Origin: Cololabis saira
Lineage: Eukaryota; Chordata; Actinopteri; Beloniformes; Belonidae
Direction of reading: 5' to 3'
Assembly: GCF_033807715.1 (NCBI RefSeq)
Contig: NC_084599.1
Location: 14,606,625-14,670,624 of the forward strand
Length of the DNA: 64,000 nucleotides
Below the pieces are notes generated by a model. The model worked only from the letters and a program-made list of their open reading frames with translations. It searched no databases and had not been told where the DNA came from. Every line of letters begins with the position of its first letter. Position 1 is the first letter of the stretch. A program made the position numbers and the translations under genes. Of this stretch, positions 10,669-22,810 are shown in pieces.

Positions 10669-12195
10669 AGAGCATATTGCAGGTTGGAGACCCCTGTGAA
10701 TCAATGTGTAGGAAAATAATGTAGGAACTGAATTTTCATTGAAATACGCATAAATATATACTATAGTGACCTCAGGGGGTTGTTTTTGTGAGAGTATTTT
10801 ACTTCCACATCTGAAAAAGTTGAACCGGAAGTGACGTGGCCGGAGGGAGCGCGGTGAATTCAACAATAGGAAAAATAATGGATTTTAATGTTAGTTGTGA
10901 CACTGAAGAGGTTGTGAATGTGTATTCACACCAATATGACAGGCCACAGCCTTATAATTATGAACCCGTTAGGGCCCCCACGTTCTTTTGGTTTACAGCT
11001 GAAACTCGCTTTTTAAAAGGCTGATTTATGGGTCCGCGTTACACCAACGCAGACCCTACGGCGTAGGTTACGCAGCGACGCACAGAACGCTGCGTGCGCC
11101 GCGTACCCTACACCGTAGGCTACGCCGTCGATTTTACGCGGAACCATAAATCCGCCTTTATTCACTGCAGCACCCGCCCGTGCTCCTGAAAGAAACTCCG
11201 AAACTCCTTAAAAATGGGTGAGTACTTGTAATCTGTCTACGTTTGTACTTTCTAAACAGAAAACAGGCTTATTATCTTCTCTTTTTTCTGATTAAATGCA
11301 TCCGAAATAGCCGGGTATTTTTAAAACCGAATTTAATATTTTGTATCCACATTACATCGTTGTTAAAAAAAAAACCTTCCACACATAACCGAAGATCTGC
11401 GTTTTCGACCACATTCATAAGCATTCTAACCTGTAGATCATCTGGTCATCCGGCCTCCGGGCCGCCTCTGCTGCGCCGCTTCCCCGGGAGCGGAGCCTCC
11501 TTCTCGGGTAACGACCTCGAGTCCCCCCGTGTCCAACCACGGAGCTGCCGCGTTAATCGATGCAGCCCAGCTGCAGCCCAGCTGCGCGTCGCCGCGTACC
11601 CTACGGCGTAGGCTCTGTGTTGGTAGGTAAACGGCAGTAAACGGCTGTCCAGAGCAGAGACCATTTATTTAATAAATAGCTTGGAGGACAGATGGTGGAT
11701 CATCTGTAGTTCTGGGTCGCACGTTAGACGTCAGACTCAGAGCAGATTTGTTGTTGTTTTGGAGCATAATGTGACGTTCGAAAATGCAAAGCTGCTCTCT
11801 GTCTCTGTCTACACGCATCTACATAAACAGAGTTTTCAAAAATCTTCACTTTGCCCGGAGTTTTTTTTTAATCTTCGTTTATTTGCGTTTTCATGTGGAT
11901 GACAGGTCCAGGAAAATATCTTGGGTTTTGCAGATACTACTACGTGTGTACGGGGTCTGTGCAGTAAGACTGGGCAGAGCCGTGGAGACGTCTCCCTCCC
12001 GCTGCGTCATATGACGCGGTGTTCGAAAAAAAAAAGCGTTTGTAGGAGCTTGGCTAAAATCAGCCACTTTTTCCTCTGAATACGTGCCCTTATGTCTTGT
12101 AAAACATATTAAATCCTACATTAACTTCTCACATAGTCATTTTCACATAAGGTCAGGTATAATTTTTGAAAAAATTCTAACCTGCAATATGCTCT
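10669..12195. mobile_element. TTAA-bounded TIR element with exon-like ORF start
   Basis: Inverted ends AGAGCATATTGCAGGTT are flanked by TTAA (10665-10668, 12196-12199). Inside, 10836-11024 on the plus strand opens with MAGGSAVNSTIGKIMDFNVS and later VYSHQYDRPQPYNYEPVRAP. This resembles the first exon of transposon-borne proteins with a P2X7-like cysteine-rich domain, recalled from fish and not verified here. A 144-bp palindromic MITE is nested at 11016-11159. The right end lies 48 bases before the gabrg3 83-bp exon. Frames at 11243-11664 on both strands show no known domain. Confidence 0.65.
11016..11159. mobile_element. 144-bp palindromic MITE nested in the TTAA element
   Basis: Ends AAAGGCTGATTTATGGGTCC and, inverted, AAAGGCGGATTTATGGTTCC are near-perfect inverted repeats. 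The interior is CpG-rich and repeats the palindrome-like CCTACGGCGTAGG or CCTACACCGTAGG. A truncated relative ends at 28247 in the element at 27883-29161, and a fragment lies near 11593-11620. Confidence 0.6.
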
Positions 12196-12243
12196 TTAAG
12201 TGAGTTTGCTGTTGCTGTTCCCTTCCACCCCCTCCCCCCACAG

Positions 12244-12326
12244 GCTGACCATAAATGCAGAGTGCCAGCTGAAGCTACACAACTTTCCAATGGATCAACA
12301 CTCATGTCCGCTCATTTTCTCCAGTT
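12244..12326 (+). CDS. gabrg3: gabrg3 exon (83 bp): Cys-loop
   Basis: A strong acceptor (C-rich tract plus CACAG) precedes it and GTGAGT follows. It encodes [20 protein letters not shown] and then SCPLIFSS. The two cysteines, separated by 13 residues, are the disulfide that defines Cys-loop receptors. Length is exactly the family's 83-bp exon 5. The final T joins AC of the next exon to make Tyr. Confidence 0.95.
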
Positions 12327-13090
12327 GTGAGTATCCATTTCTTAATGCCACACTAGTCTGCTTCTGCAACGTCTCCTTTCAAACATTGATTTACCATTCT
12401 TAGCACAGGATATATTATATTATTGAGTGTGGGACAGAAATTGATTAAAGTCACACTTTTTTTAATTGTTTGTGTAACAGCGCAACTGCTAAATTCATTC
12501 AATCATTCAGTTATCTTGTATTTTTTCAGCAGGTAATGTGATGAATGCGTCTGGTGGAGCCTATTAGGGCTTCAAAACTGTTTGCTGGACTGCCTTATCT
12601 CTGGATGTGTCATTCCATGATTTATTAAATGCATTTTCTGACCAAAGTTTTCATGGTTTACATGACATTGTCTCCATTTTTTGATGACATTAGTGTGTTT
12701 CTGTTTAAAGGAAACACATTCAGCCCATTTTTCACTTTTTCACAAGAATCTGAAATTTTGATTAAATGTTAAAAATAAAACTCAAAGGCAGAGCCACAGC
12801 TCTCAGCCCTGCCTCTGCAACTCCTATACAATCAGATGGTTTTAGGGGTTCAGTGAATTGCTTCACTCCACCCTGCAATATTTAGGATTGGTAGTTTTTA
12901 CATGATAGAGCAAATGTGAATTTGGGTGAAGCATTACATTCAAAAACCTCTGAAACACATTACTACAGTATGAAAGACCGTACAGTACTCAGACAGACAG
13001 CTAACATCAGCACAAATCAAAGTGAGTTCACACAACTGCAAACACACCATTTTATTCTCAAATATCTACAGTACATTTCCTTCTGGTCCA
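12327..13090. other. gabrg3 intron, no feature seen
   Basis: Non-coding; only short frames and A/T-rich DNA before the hAT-related region begins. Confidence 0.4.
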
Positions 13091-15090
13091 CGTTCAATGG
13101 GGAGCACACCATTGGCGACTCCTATAAGACTGCAAGGGAAGCTCAGCTTCCTCTAAAATGTCAAAAAATAAGTGGTCAAATATTTACTGTTGTGTTTACA
13201 TTTCATTGACTATATATGCGCTGGAACGCGATCACCTTTAGTTCAGAATTACCCTCTTATCACAGGTCACAGACGCGACTTCCTTCTCATTCATTTCTGC
13301 AGCTTCACAGTAACAGCAGAAGCTCAGCGTCTATGAAGCTGGAGTGGGTTGTTCCACTGCAGCCAAACAGACCGTCATTGGATAAATGCTCGGGTTTGTC
13401 CCGCCCATCGGAAGCTCAGCTTCTCTGGGGGTCTATGGGGCAGTGGGCGTGGCCTCGGCTGGCCTGGACGCTGCGCTTCTGCAATATGATGGATGATCTG
13501 TCTGAGGCTGAATCCCTTTCTGATTGACAGCGAAATGAGCGAAGCAGCGACCTTGAGATATAAACACTGCCGGAGAAGTTTTGTAGCTTCATTCCGTCAT
13601 TCAGAGTGTATCTGGACAGTTTGGAAATCCTCGTAGTGACTTTTGTCTTTGTTAAAATGATGAGCGACACACTCAGCAACTTGTTTCTGGTGTTTGGAGA
13701 CTGTACTTGTGTTATTGGAGACTCTGACTTCTGTTGCTCTACAGTTATTGTCCCCAACGAGCAACGGGTGCTGCTGTGAGCCGCTCCACCTTTGCAAAGC
13801 ATTCACAGCCGGTCACACTAGCCTCTCATTGTCGACCAGATTTTGGCGAACCCATTTGAAAGTCTTCCTTACGAGGAGAGACTGAAAGTTAAACAGCAGG
13901 GCAGATCAACACCTAAGGTTAATTTGGTGCAAAGAGTGGGGAAAAGTAACAGATCTTTTCAGCAGTCCTGGTATGAAAAAGTAAGCTGGCTGACTGAAAG
14001 TGCTGTGACAAATAACATGTACTGTTGGCCATGCCTCTTGATGAAACCATCTCACGGATGTGTTGTCTGGTCAAAAGTGGGTTTTGGTCATCTGACTAAC
14101 TTTGACAGGGCCTACAAAAGGCATGAAAAGAGTAATGAACATGTGAGTACATGTGCAAGGTTAAGTTGCCTGGGAAGACACAGGTTTGAGCATGCAATCA
14201 ATGAAGGTGCTCGCACTCAAGTGGCAAAACATAATGAAACAGTCAAACAAAACAGGGCCTTCCTAAACCGCCTTAGTGACGTGACTTCTCTGCTTGGTCG
14301 TCAGGAGCTGTCATTCAGGGGACGTGATGAGAGTAGTGAATCATCCAACAAGGGGAATTACAGGGAGTTTACAGACACATTAGCTAAATATGACTCTGTC
14401 CTCGCCACACAATTCCAGTCAGCTGTGTTTTCTGGTATGTCCCATGCAATTCAAAAGGACTTGATCTCTGCTCCTGCAGCCAGACTGAGACTGAGGTCTG
14501 AACTGCAAGTCTTATATTCAAACCAAGACTTGCAGGGCAAAAGGGGAAAGCTGTGTGATTTCTTGCTGTTTCTGAAAGACATGGAGTTGGATAGTACAAT
14601 TAAATGCCTCAGCTGTACAAACTGTTGTCATTAGTGGCAACGATTGGAGCTACATCTGCAGGTGTAGAGAGGAGCTTCTCCTGTTTAAAACGGCTTAAGT
14701 CTTACACGCGCAACACAATGGGCCAAGGCCGTTTAAGCAGCCAAGCTCTGCTGGCCATTGAGAGGACACTGGTCAAATCCCTGGAAAAGACGCCTAGTTG
14801 GTACAACAGGGTCACAGATCATTTTGTTGAAAAGGAACGGAGGGTATATTCACACTAGTAGGAATTAAGTCTTCCACTCTGCCAAATTGTTCTTGTTACG
14901 TGTGCCTGACTCCTGCCTGACAAACTTCACAGATTTTTTATTTTTTTATTTTTACTTTTGATTTTATTTTGGACTTTAAGCCCTGTCTAACCCCTGTTTA
15001 ACCATTTTTTGTGGGTTCCTTGACCTGTGGATCTATTTGCAATCTGGAACTCCGTCCTTCACTAGTTGAGAAGTTCTCCTTCTCCAACTA
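13091..15090. mobile_element. Probable internally deleted hAT element (borders not found)
   Basis: This region surrounds the transposase remnant. GGAAGCTCAGCTTCYTCT-like text occurs twice (about 13137 and 13410) in the presumed 5' part. I could not find matching inverted ends or an 8-bp duplication, so the limits are rough. The 3' part (14940 on) is T-rich. Confidence 0.4.
13843..14858 (+). pseudogene. hAT transposase (ZMYM1/TTF-zinc-finger type) lacking the catalytic core
   Basis: The first frame, 13843-14634, holds the N-terminal part. After NPFESLPYEERLK comes a TTF-type zinc finger with YCWPCLL and, further on, a KRHEKSNEHVSTC histidine/cysteine cluster, then a helical segment (SGMSHAIQKDLISA). 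The text then jumps straight to RLRSELQVLYSNQDLQ and FLLFLKDMELD, which in full-length relatives lies close to the C-terminus. The second frame, 14604-14858, holds the hAT C-terminal dimerisation domain (SLVATIGATSAGVERSFSCL, ending EKERRVYSH). The middle DDE catalytic region, several hundred residues in relatives, is missing. A frameshift near 14605 separates the two parts. The upstream start is unclear because the frame is open before the first ATG (ILANPFE). Confidence 0.75.
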
Positions 15091-15189
15091 CCTTTTTCAT
15101 GCATTGTTCCCTCTCTTTTTTGTTTTAAAGAATAAACCATCTTCACTGACCCAATTTTCCATGCCCCCTTCTAGTTTTTTCCAGATACT

Positions 15190-15354
15190 TACCAGTCTGC
15201 AAAATGCATTCGGGCCCTTTGTCGCTCCGTTATAACAGCGGTTTCCTTTCTTTAGTAGGATGTGCTTTATTTCTTCATAAGCCTCCATCAAAAGATGTTG
15301 CTCATTTGGTGAGAAGTAGGGCGGACGCAATTTATCCGTTGTAGAATCAATCAA
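15190..15354 (-). pseudogene. Myb/SANT-like DNA-binding protein exon relic
   Basis: The minus-strand frame reads PPYFSPNEQHLLMEAYEEIK, then HILLKKGN. This is the first helix region of the Myb/SANT-like proteins carried by Harbinger-type elements. After KKGN the related text (TAVITERQRAR, then MHFADW) continues in the +1 frame, so a one-base shift has occurred. A GTAAGTAT donor-like sequence follows near 15190. No element ends were found. Confidence 0.55.
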
Positions 15355-15449
15355 TCTGTGATCGATCTCATGGTCTTTTGAAGAGATCTGTGAACGCGCA
15401 TTTACCTGGATTACACCTGGCTCGACAAAGTAGCACCTCCTGAGCTTGG

Positions 15450-16827
15450 TTTGGTCTTTGTGAAACAGGTGAAGCCAGGATGAACTGATGGTGCTAAGTT
15501 AAACCTGGATATATCTCTTAAGTGGGCACTAGGACTGACAATGAGTAGAACCGAAACAAATACAAGAAAAAATTTGGAAATGTTCTGTAACCAAGAGATA
15601 AACTGTTTTTGTGGTCCTTTGGAGATCTTTTTTTTTTTTTAATTTTCTTTAATATAATTACCGTTAAATATTAAAAAATATTAGTCTAAGTAATTCCCCA
15701 GCTTGCTGTCTTATGTTTTATGTGGATTGGCCCTTCTGGAATGGAAGACGGTGCCTCTCAGGAGCACATGCAGGGTTGCTGGCTGAGTGTACATGTTGGA
15801 TCAGACCTTTTCATTTCCACTTTGCTACTGAGAGATTTCCAATTTCCTGGAGCTCTTAATTAATTTTATAGTCCGCCCCTGTCAATCCCCTGTCCAGCTC
15901 ACATTTTAACACGGACAATTAACTTTTTTCTTTTGTACAAGAAGCTGATAAAATACCCAAATGATTCAGTGGGAGCAGCAGTGCTGTAGATACTCTAATC
16001 CGAACAGAAGAATTTCAGTCATTTTTGTAAGTCAATCTGCTTCACAGGTCTGCTGATTGGCTTTTTTATGGTAATGTTAAGGCAATGTTGATCTTAGAAA
16101 GCCTTCCAAGCTGTGAGACGAAACATCAAATAACTTCTGTGCGAACGTCAGATGGATGATCTTATTTAACCTCTTGATACCTGACAACTTATACACAGAA
16201 AATCCTTTTTTAATACTTGAAGTATTTATTATATATTGAAATTTAAAAAAATACAATTTAAATCGCGCAACAAAACAAAATCATCAGTGAGCTTGTTGTT
16301 GAACACAATCGACCAGTATTCGTACTTACCAACTATTTTCAGCTTTACCATACCTAATATTTATTGGCATCATTAGGAGCAAAAGTGAATGAATATTAAC
16401 CGAACTCATTTGACAAGCGTGTCATAGTTGTGCAACATTATTCCTCATGGTTCAGGTTTTTGTCAACTGAGTCCGGTAAAGACACAAGAAAAGATTTGGG
16501 TAAAACAACACCGGAGCAGAAATGGAATCACTAACCTGTCATTAACCTCACATGATCGATTTGTGAAAGCACCCCAAGGCTCTGTGTGCATCTGTGAAGG
16601 TCAGGCCCAACATCAAGATAGATTTACTACATTATTGAACCAAAGCTTTCATTTAATCTTCTTTCCCTTTTTCTCTACCTTCATTCCAGCCTTTTCATTA
16701 ACCAACCTCCAGCAGTAGACGGATGTTGCTCTGGGTGGCCCCAGGTCTCCCTGCACAGGTTATCCATCATTAGGATGTGCCGTGCAGCTCCCAGGGTCAC
16801 ACACAGACATTCTCTCTGTAATTGCAG
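15450..16827. other. gabrg3 intron, no gene seen
   Basis: A/T-rich intron sequence with chance frames only (for example 16428-16718). The 3' end carries the acceptor of the next exon (TGTAATTGCAG). Confidence 0.4.
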
Positions 16828-16965
16828 ACGGATACCCACAAGATGAGATGATTTACAAGTGGAGGAAGAACTCTGTGGCGGCGACTGACCAGAAATCCTG
16901 GCGTCTGTACCAGTTTGATTTTATGGGTCTGAGAAACACTACGGACATTATAAAGACTATAGCAG
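16828..16965 (+). CDS. gabrg3: gabrg3 exon (138 bp): end of extracellular domain
   Basis: Encodes (Y)GYPQDEMIYKWRKNSVAA, then SWRLYQFDFMGLRNTTD and IIKTIAG. It follows ATTGCAG and is followed by GTAAAT. The 138-bp size is the usual exon 6 of the family. It supplies the last strands of the ligand-binding domain before the first membrane segment. NTT is a potential N-glycosylation sequon (inference). Confidence 0.95.
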
Positions 16966-17126
16966 GTAAATAAACGCAAATCATCTTCAACCCCTAGCTG
17001 TATGAACATATCCAGGACAATTTTATATTTATTCCTGCATTTCAGACTTGCGATATAGTCCAGAAGACACAAAGAAAGGGGATTTGAGCAATTTAGGGAT
17101 AGTCATGAGATCATACAAGTAATTAA

Positions 17127-17752
17127 AGGAGCTGTATGTAAGAGCAATAATAAAACGAATCATAAAATGACCCCGATATGTCAACAGACATTTAAAAATC
17201 ATGTTCATTTCAAATACTTATGTCACTGACAACAGCACTCAAGCCAGGATATTCCAGTTTAAAAAGAGGAGTTGCAGCCCTCAACTGATGTTTATGTTGT
17301 CATTTTTTGTTTTGGCCTGAAGCTCCACCCTCCACCTATCTCCCAATCACCAAGTCAGTATTGTTTCTGAAGCTCCACCCTCCACCTATCTCCCAATCAC
17401 CAAGTCAGTATTGTTTCTGAAGCTCCACCCTCCACCTATCTCCCAATCACCAAGTCAGTATTGTTTCTGAAGCTCCACCCTCCACCTATCTCCCAATCAC
17501 AAAGTCAGTATTGTTTCTGAAGCTCCACCCTCCACCTATCTCCCAATCACCAAGTCAGTATTGTTTCGGCATCCGGGTTGCCAGCTCGGTTCTAATTATC
17601 GCAGCCATGGCAGCCTACGTTCCTGCTGCATTCTGCAGCCAACCTGGCAACCTCTGGTCGGGGGGAGGAGGGGGAGGGAACAAGCCGCTCAACAATATTT
17701 TGAAAGTGACTGCAGTACCAGTTTTGGACATTTCTTACAGACGGCTCCTTTA
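17127..17752. mobile_element. TTAA-bounded TIR element containing a 50-bp minisatellite
   Basis: Ends AGGAGCTGTATGTAAGA and (inverted) AGGAGCCGTCTGTAAGA lie between TTAA tetranucleotides at about 17123-17126 and 17753-17756. The interior holds a five-copy 50-bp tandem array (17318-17567) and then CATCCGGGTTGCCAGCTCGG. No transposase is present. Confidence 0.65.
17318..17567. repeat. 50-bp minisatellite, five full copies
   Basis: Units start at 17318, 17368, 17418, 17468 and 17518. Each begins TGAAGCTCCACCCTCCACCT and ends GTCAGTATTGTTTC. I see a single substitution (CACAAAG for CACCAAG) in the fourth unit. Such near identity points to recent tandem duplication inside the host element. Confidence 0.95.
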
Positions 17753-17756
17753 AAGT

Positions 17757-19851
17757 ATAATTGCAAACAGGTCATGGCCATGAGTGAATATTGTCATTAG
17801 ATGCATTTCCATGAGTGGGGGTTCAGGGTAAACCCAGCAGACAGGAACCTACAGGGCCGACCGTCTCCTCGGCCCCTTCCAGCCTGCGTCTCCATTACAC
17901 TGTAGCGCCACAAGAACCGTTGGACACAGCTGACCAGGAGGTGGCGTTAATGGGCATCATTTGATGATCACAAACAACCAGCAGCATGAAAGGAGACAAA
18001 GAAGAATGCAGCATGAGAATAAAAACAAGAAGAAACAAGTCAACTAACTCATCGCCTGAACTCCGCAAGATTAAAAAATAGTCTGCTACGAAAGAGTAGT
18101 TACCTACGTAATAGTAAAACAGGTTAAGTTTTATAGAAATGTTACCCCCTCACCACTACCACCACCACCATCACCACTGGCTGTACTTCCACTGACATAT
18201 TTGACTGCAGTGTTATTGGGGGATGGCAGTGACACGTCAACGAGCTTCTTTGACGAGTCTTTGAGTTGTGCAGACATAATGATCGAGCCAACTGGACAGT
18301 TGGCCACTCAGAGATCCGCCTTCTTACCAGTCTGCGATCTGAGGCTAAACTTTTACCTCGGTAGTACTCCCTTACGAGTACACTACGCCTTCAGTCAGAG
18401 CAGGTTCCTCTCCCTCATTTGACTAGTCATTTTATATCCCCTCTAGTGGGTCGAAGTGTGGGGCTTCCTGGTCTGTCACCAGTCATCAACACTACATTTT
18501 CAGTGACTCTTGTCAACACAGTAAATCAATGGGATTAATTATTTTTTTTAAAGAAGAGGGGGAAGGACTTTTTTCAATACACTTAATTCACTTGGTTGAT
18601 TTTTCACATTTTTCTTGCATATCATAGCTGTACAGCCATATCCAGCTTTGTAATTTAATAGTTCTCCAACCAATCAGCATTGTGAAAATATTTGCAATGT
18701 TAAAAGAAAAAATGCTTTCAAAAGTAAAATTAAATTTAAAGTGCAATAAAGATAGCCAGAAATAACAGAGCAGGTAAATTACTCATGGAGATTTTACTGC
18801 ATTCATTCAATTATCATTGAAAGATGGTTGTCTTTTGTAAAGCTCCTGTGGAGACTGTCTAGTCGATTCCACGTCTGATTTGAAATGTCCAACCAGAGAT
18901 CGAGGGACGGACCCTTTCTTCACATTACTTTCTGTGTTCACATCATTTATGTCATCTCCTTGTTTTAACAGAGCTTGAAAAACAACAAATAAAAGGTCCT
19001 GAAATAAAACTCTTCTCCATCTGTCAGCACTGAATCACTGAGGCCCACTAAACCGTTTAGATAACGGTTATTACTACAACATCAGGCTCATTTCCATTTC
19101 CATTCTCATCTCAAGGACGAGTTCTTATACTATAGATATCAAACTTGGTTCAAAGTCTTAGTCTATTTATTGACACATTTTCCATTAGTACATTAACGGC
19201 AGTCCACAAATGCATCTGCAGTATTATATTTTAAATCCAAAGCAAACACTGGTTTGTTGTTTCACCCTTTTTAAGTACGGTAGAAATTTAAACAATCATT
19301 TGGATCATTTGCATGCATCATTTTCCCATGAATCACTTGCTAAAAAAAAAAAAGATTTAAACACTGTGAGGCTGGTGATTTGTGTTTAGCGCTGCGTCGT
19401 GTGCTGTTCAGGTGGTGTCGGCGTGGGAACGTGTGAATGTGGCTTCGGCTGTCAACAACTTTGTGTGAAATAAAAATGCTGCTTAAATGCGCTCTGTTCG
19501 CTGCATGTTGCTGAAAACACAGAGCTTTTCATACAGACCGACTCCGCTGTCACAATGAAAACCACAGTGATGAGAAAATTACAAGGTGTTATTCTAAAAT
19601 GCGCTTGTAAAAAAAAGAACTATCAAAAGTGGATCCATTTTCATGAGTCGTTAAAATGGCTTTTGGGGAAATTAACTCTTTTTTTCAATAATTGGCAGTA
19701 AGGTTTATGAGATTGAGAGAATTTATTTTAAAAGAAGTTCATTGACAATAAAGTTTTTAAGATTTGCCCCAATTTGTCGTATAAAGTAACAGCTGGTATG
19801 TGTTTCTGGAACGTTTTTCATTGTACTTTTCTTCTCCTTTTTTACCTGCAG
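17757..19851. other. gabrg3 intron, no gene seen
   Basis: Includes a short CAC/ACC-rich stretch near 18152-18178. No exon or element end was recognised. The last bases (TTTTACCTGCAG) are the next exon's acceptor. Confidence 0.4.
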
Positions 19852-20004
19852 GGGACTATGTAGTGATGACGGTCTACTTTGACCTGAGCAGAAGAATGGG
19901 CTACTTCACCATCCAGACTTACATCCCCTGCATCCTTACCGTGGTTCTCTCCTGGGTGTCCTTCTGGATCAAAAAGGATGCCACGCCAGCCAGAACCGCT
20001 TTAG
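19852..20004 (+). CDS. gabrg3: gabrg3 exon (153 bp): TM1 and start of TM2
   Basis: Encodes (G)[18 protein letters not shown], then [20 protein letters not shown], then [12 protein letters not shown]. This is the pre-M1 stretch, the first membrane helix with its conserved proline (YIPC), the M1-M2 loop and the start of the pore-lining second helix. It lies between TACCTGCAG and GTACTG. The length of 153 bp is the family standard. Confidence 0.95.
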
Positions 20005-22810
20005 GTACTGTACGTTTTGGCATCATTAGAAATATTGATATTCTAAGCACCTTAAGTTGCTGCTTTAGTATTGTTTTTGTTTGCACATTTTAGTCATGTT
20101 TTGCCTTGAATTTGCTTTGTCTTTATCCACCTTTCATCAACAGCGTTCAGACATTTCTTTGTCACTTGAGCCATTCAGTGTGCCTCTTGTGTTTTATTTT
20201 GCTTTTTTCTGCACGCTCTCTGTTGTTGTGCAGTCCAGTGGAGTTTGTAAAGGTAAATGATTTTGCATTATATCTGTTTTAATTTTTTTTTTCTTTTTTT
20301 CTGTTTGTTGATTTTTATTTATTTTTTTAATTATTATTTTTTTCCTTGTATGAATGATGTTCTATTTCCCCAGACTTGCAGTCAGGGGATGGGCAATGCT
20401 ATGTTTTTAAACTTTTCAGCTGAAGCACAAACATCTTATATGACTATAAGTAGTTCTGGTGTTTTACAAAGCAGCAACTGATAAAAAAAACTCATAAGAT
20501 CCTTACCAGGTTTTACAATTAGGTAAATACATCCTCAGACAAAAAAATCATATAAAACATTATTTATTTAACAAAAGCTAAGTCAAAATACAAGAGCAAT
20601 GCAAGGAAAGCTGAGGAGACTCCAAAGGCTTTAGCTTGTTGAACCAGCAGCAGTAACGTGAAGGGAGTTTTGTATGTGATGTGTTTGATGTGGCTCACTC
20701 TTTATTGAAATGTGTCCTTAGTTTGCTGATCCATGGCTCTTAAGGTCCTGCCAAAACATAGAAATCAGGTTGCAGCTTTTCTTTGTCATGTATTCTGTCC
20801 TAGACTTGCTGGTGTTGGTGGGGTCATTGTGCTGTTGCATGACCCAGTATTTTACGAAGCCTTCTGTGCCCTTGCATTTGGCTCCATGTTTGGTATACAT
20901 TTGATTTCATGTCTCAGACTCATATTTTGTCCTTAAATAGTTTTAGTTCAGATGTCCTATGCAACTGCAAAATGCTTCTGACATTTTGACCCATTTGCAT
21001 GCAAATGGTATATTAAATTCACTGAACTTGGGCTATCTGCCACATTTTCATTCTTATTAGCTTACTACACTCAGTCTAGCTCAGGTAGTCAGCCAGTAGT
21101 TTATATTACAGGGGTATTCATCTTTTTTTTCCACAACAGACACAGAGTCCTGGAAATGTTTCCGGTTAGTGAATCTTTTAGCGTAATATGGACTCTAAGT
21201 TGTATTGACCTTTATTGACCTTTATTTACCTTTAATCACACTGATATGCAACAACAGTTGCTTCTCAAAGATTGTCGCTGATATCTTTACTCTCTGGCGT
21301 TTTGAATGTGAAGGTTGAAACAGACCGTCTGTTGTAATAGATGAGCTCACACTTGTTGATGATCAATTAATCAAGTTAATTTGATTAGCAGCCCGTGCTT
21401 AGTTCTGACCCTGTTAATTATCACATAAGTAATGTCCCAGCAGTTTAGTTACCTCATTTGAAGACCTTGTAAGGACCAGAGCATTTTTTTACATGTCGAT
21501 ATTTAGATTTTTGTGCAAGCTGTCCTCTCCTATTTTACTAGAGTATCTCACTTGCTTATGTATTTGTTTCCAGCCACTTCTCACACCATGACAGCCCATT
21601 CCATCTGTCTACCAATATTCAACACAAACGTAGAAATAACAGGGAAAAAAAGGAAATGAAGATAGTGAGTGAATGCAGGTGGATTTTACAGTAGATCTGC
21701 AGTATGTAGTCGGCATGGGAGTGAAGACAAAGACCCATTAGATGTAGAAAAGGATCAGGTGATCAACAAATCTTACAGGTTTGAGGTGATAACCAGACAG
21801 ATACACAGCTGATCATTTTGTTTTCTCCAAGTTTAGTAAGTTCTATACTTGGTGCTGTATGAATGTCTGACTACTCATCTTATTTCTGATAGCTGCATCC
21901 ACATCATATGTTTAGTATTAACAGCTTCTGAAGGTTTTATGTACCGTTCATCTTATTGTTTAGTGCAAACACTCTTGAATTTTCGCCACATCACTGGGAG
22001 GCCGGTCAGGCACAGTGGCAGGTAGGGGCTAAAGGAAAAGATCTCCACCAGAAATAGATGGAGCCAGCTTGTTACCATGGGAATGTCAGTGAAACAGGAA
22101 CAGATTTTATTTTCTCTCTCAGCCACTGTTTAAAGATTATAAGGGCAAGAAACTGAGGAGGAAAACATTCTACATATGTAGAAGTTGGAAGAGTGTCATT
22201 CTGCTGACTCTCAATTTTTCACATACGTGACCTTCTGTATGTGCAATAATTAAAAAATAAACAAATGATTGAGCCTGGGAAATCTCAACCCACAAAAATA
22301 ATTTAAAAAAAGTAATACTAGGAATAGATAAAATAACCTTGTGTAAAGTGAAAGTCGCCACCCACTTTAATAACCCTACAAAATGATAATTTCTCACTTC
22401 TACACTGCCAATCATTGGAAAAAAATTGATTAAAACCATGTGTCATTGTGTGACTTTGTTATTTTGGCAAGAGAGGTACCATATCAGTGAGAGCAACATA
22501 ATCCCAAAAATAATGTAAACCAGCCAGCCCACAAAACCAGCAGCAGTCCAGCACCTAATACCTTTTTGTCATTAATCTTCCATTGTTGGCTCAGGTCCCT
22601 CTTAAGATTGTAATGACAAAGTACACATTCAACTCAAATCACTGCAAAGTTTTGGAGTTGAAGCTCTTTGTGTAGGCAGGAAGAAAAGAGTGCAACAAAA
22701 TCCATCAGTGCCGTTCAATGTCAGTGCTTAAAATGTGAATAAAAATAGCTGATTCCATTATTATGCGAGGACAGTAATGTTGTAATGACTGACTTTGTTC
22801 TGTCCTTCAG
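20005..22810. other. gabrg3 intron, no gene seen
   Basis: A strongly T-rich run lies at 20275-20345. The remaining 2.4 kb shows no repeat end, exon or RNA gene that I can support. Confidence 0.4.

Noticed and set aside
11243..11664. 122- and 72-residue frames in a GC-rich part
   Set aside because: They lie inside the TTAA element, show no known domain, and overlap on opposite strands.
17318..17567. Regular 50-bp repeats as a CRISPR array
   Set aside because: Repeats are directly adjacent with no unique spacers and lie in a vertebrate intron; it is a minisatellite.
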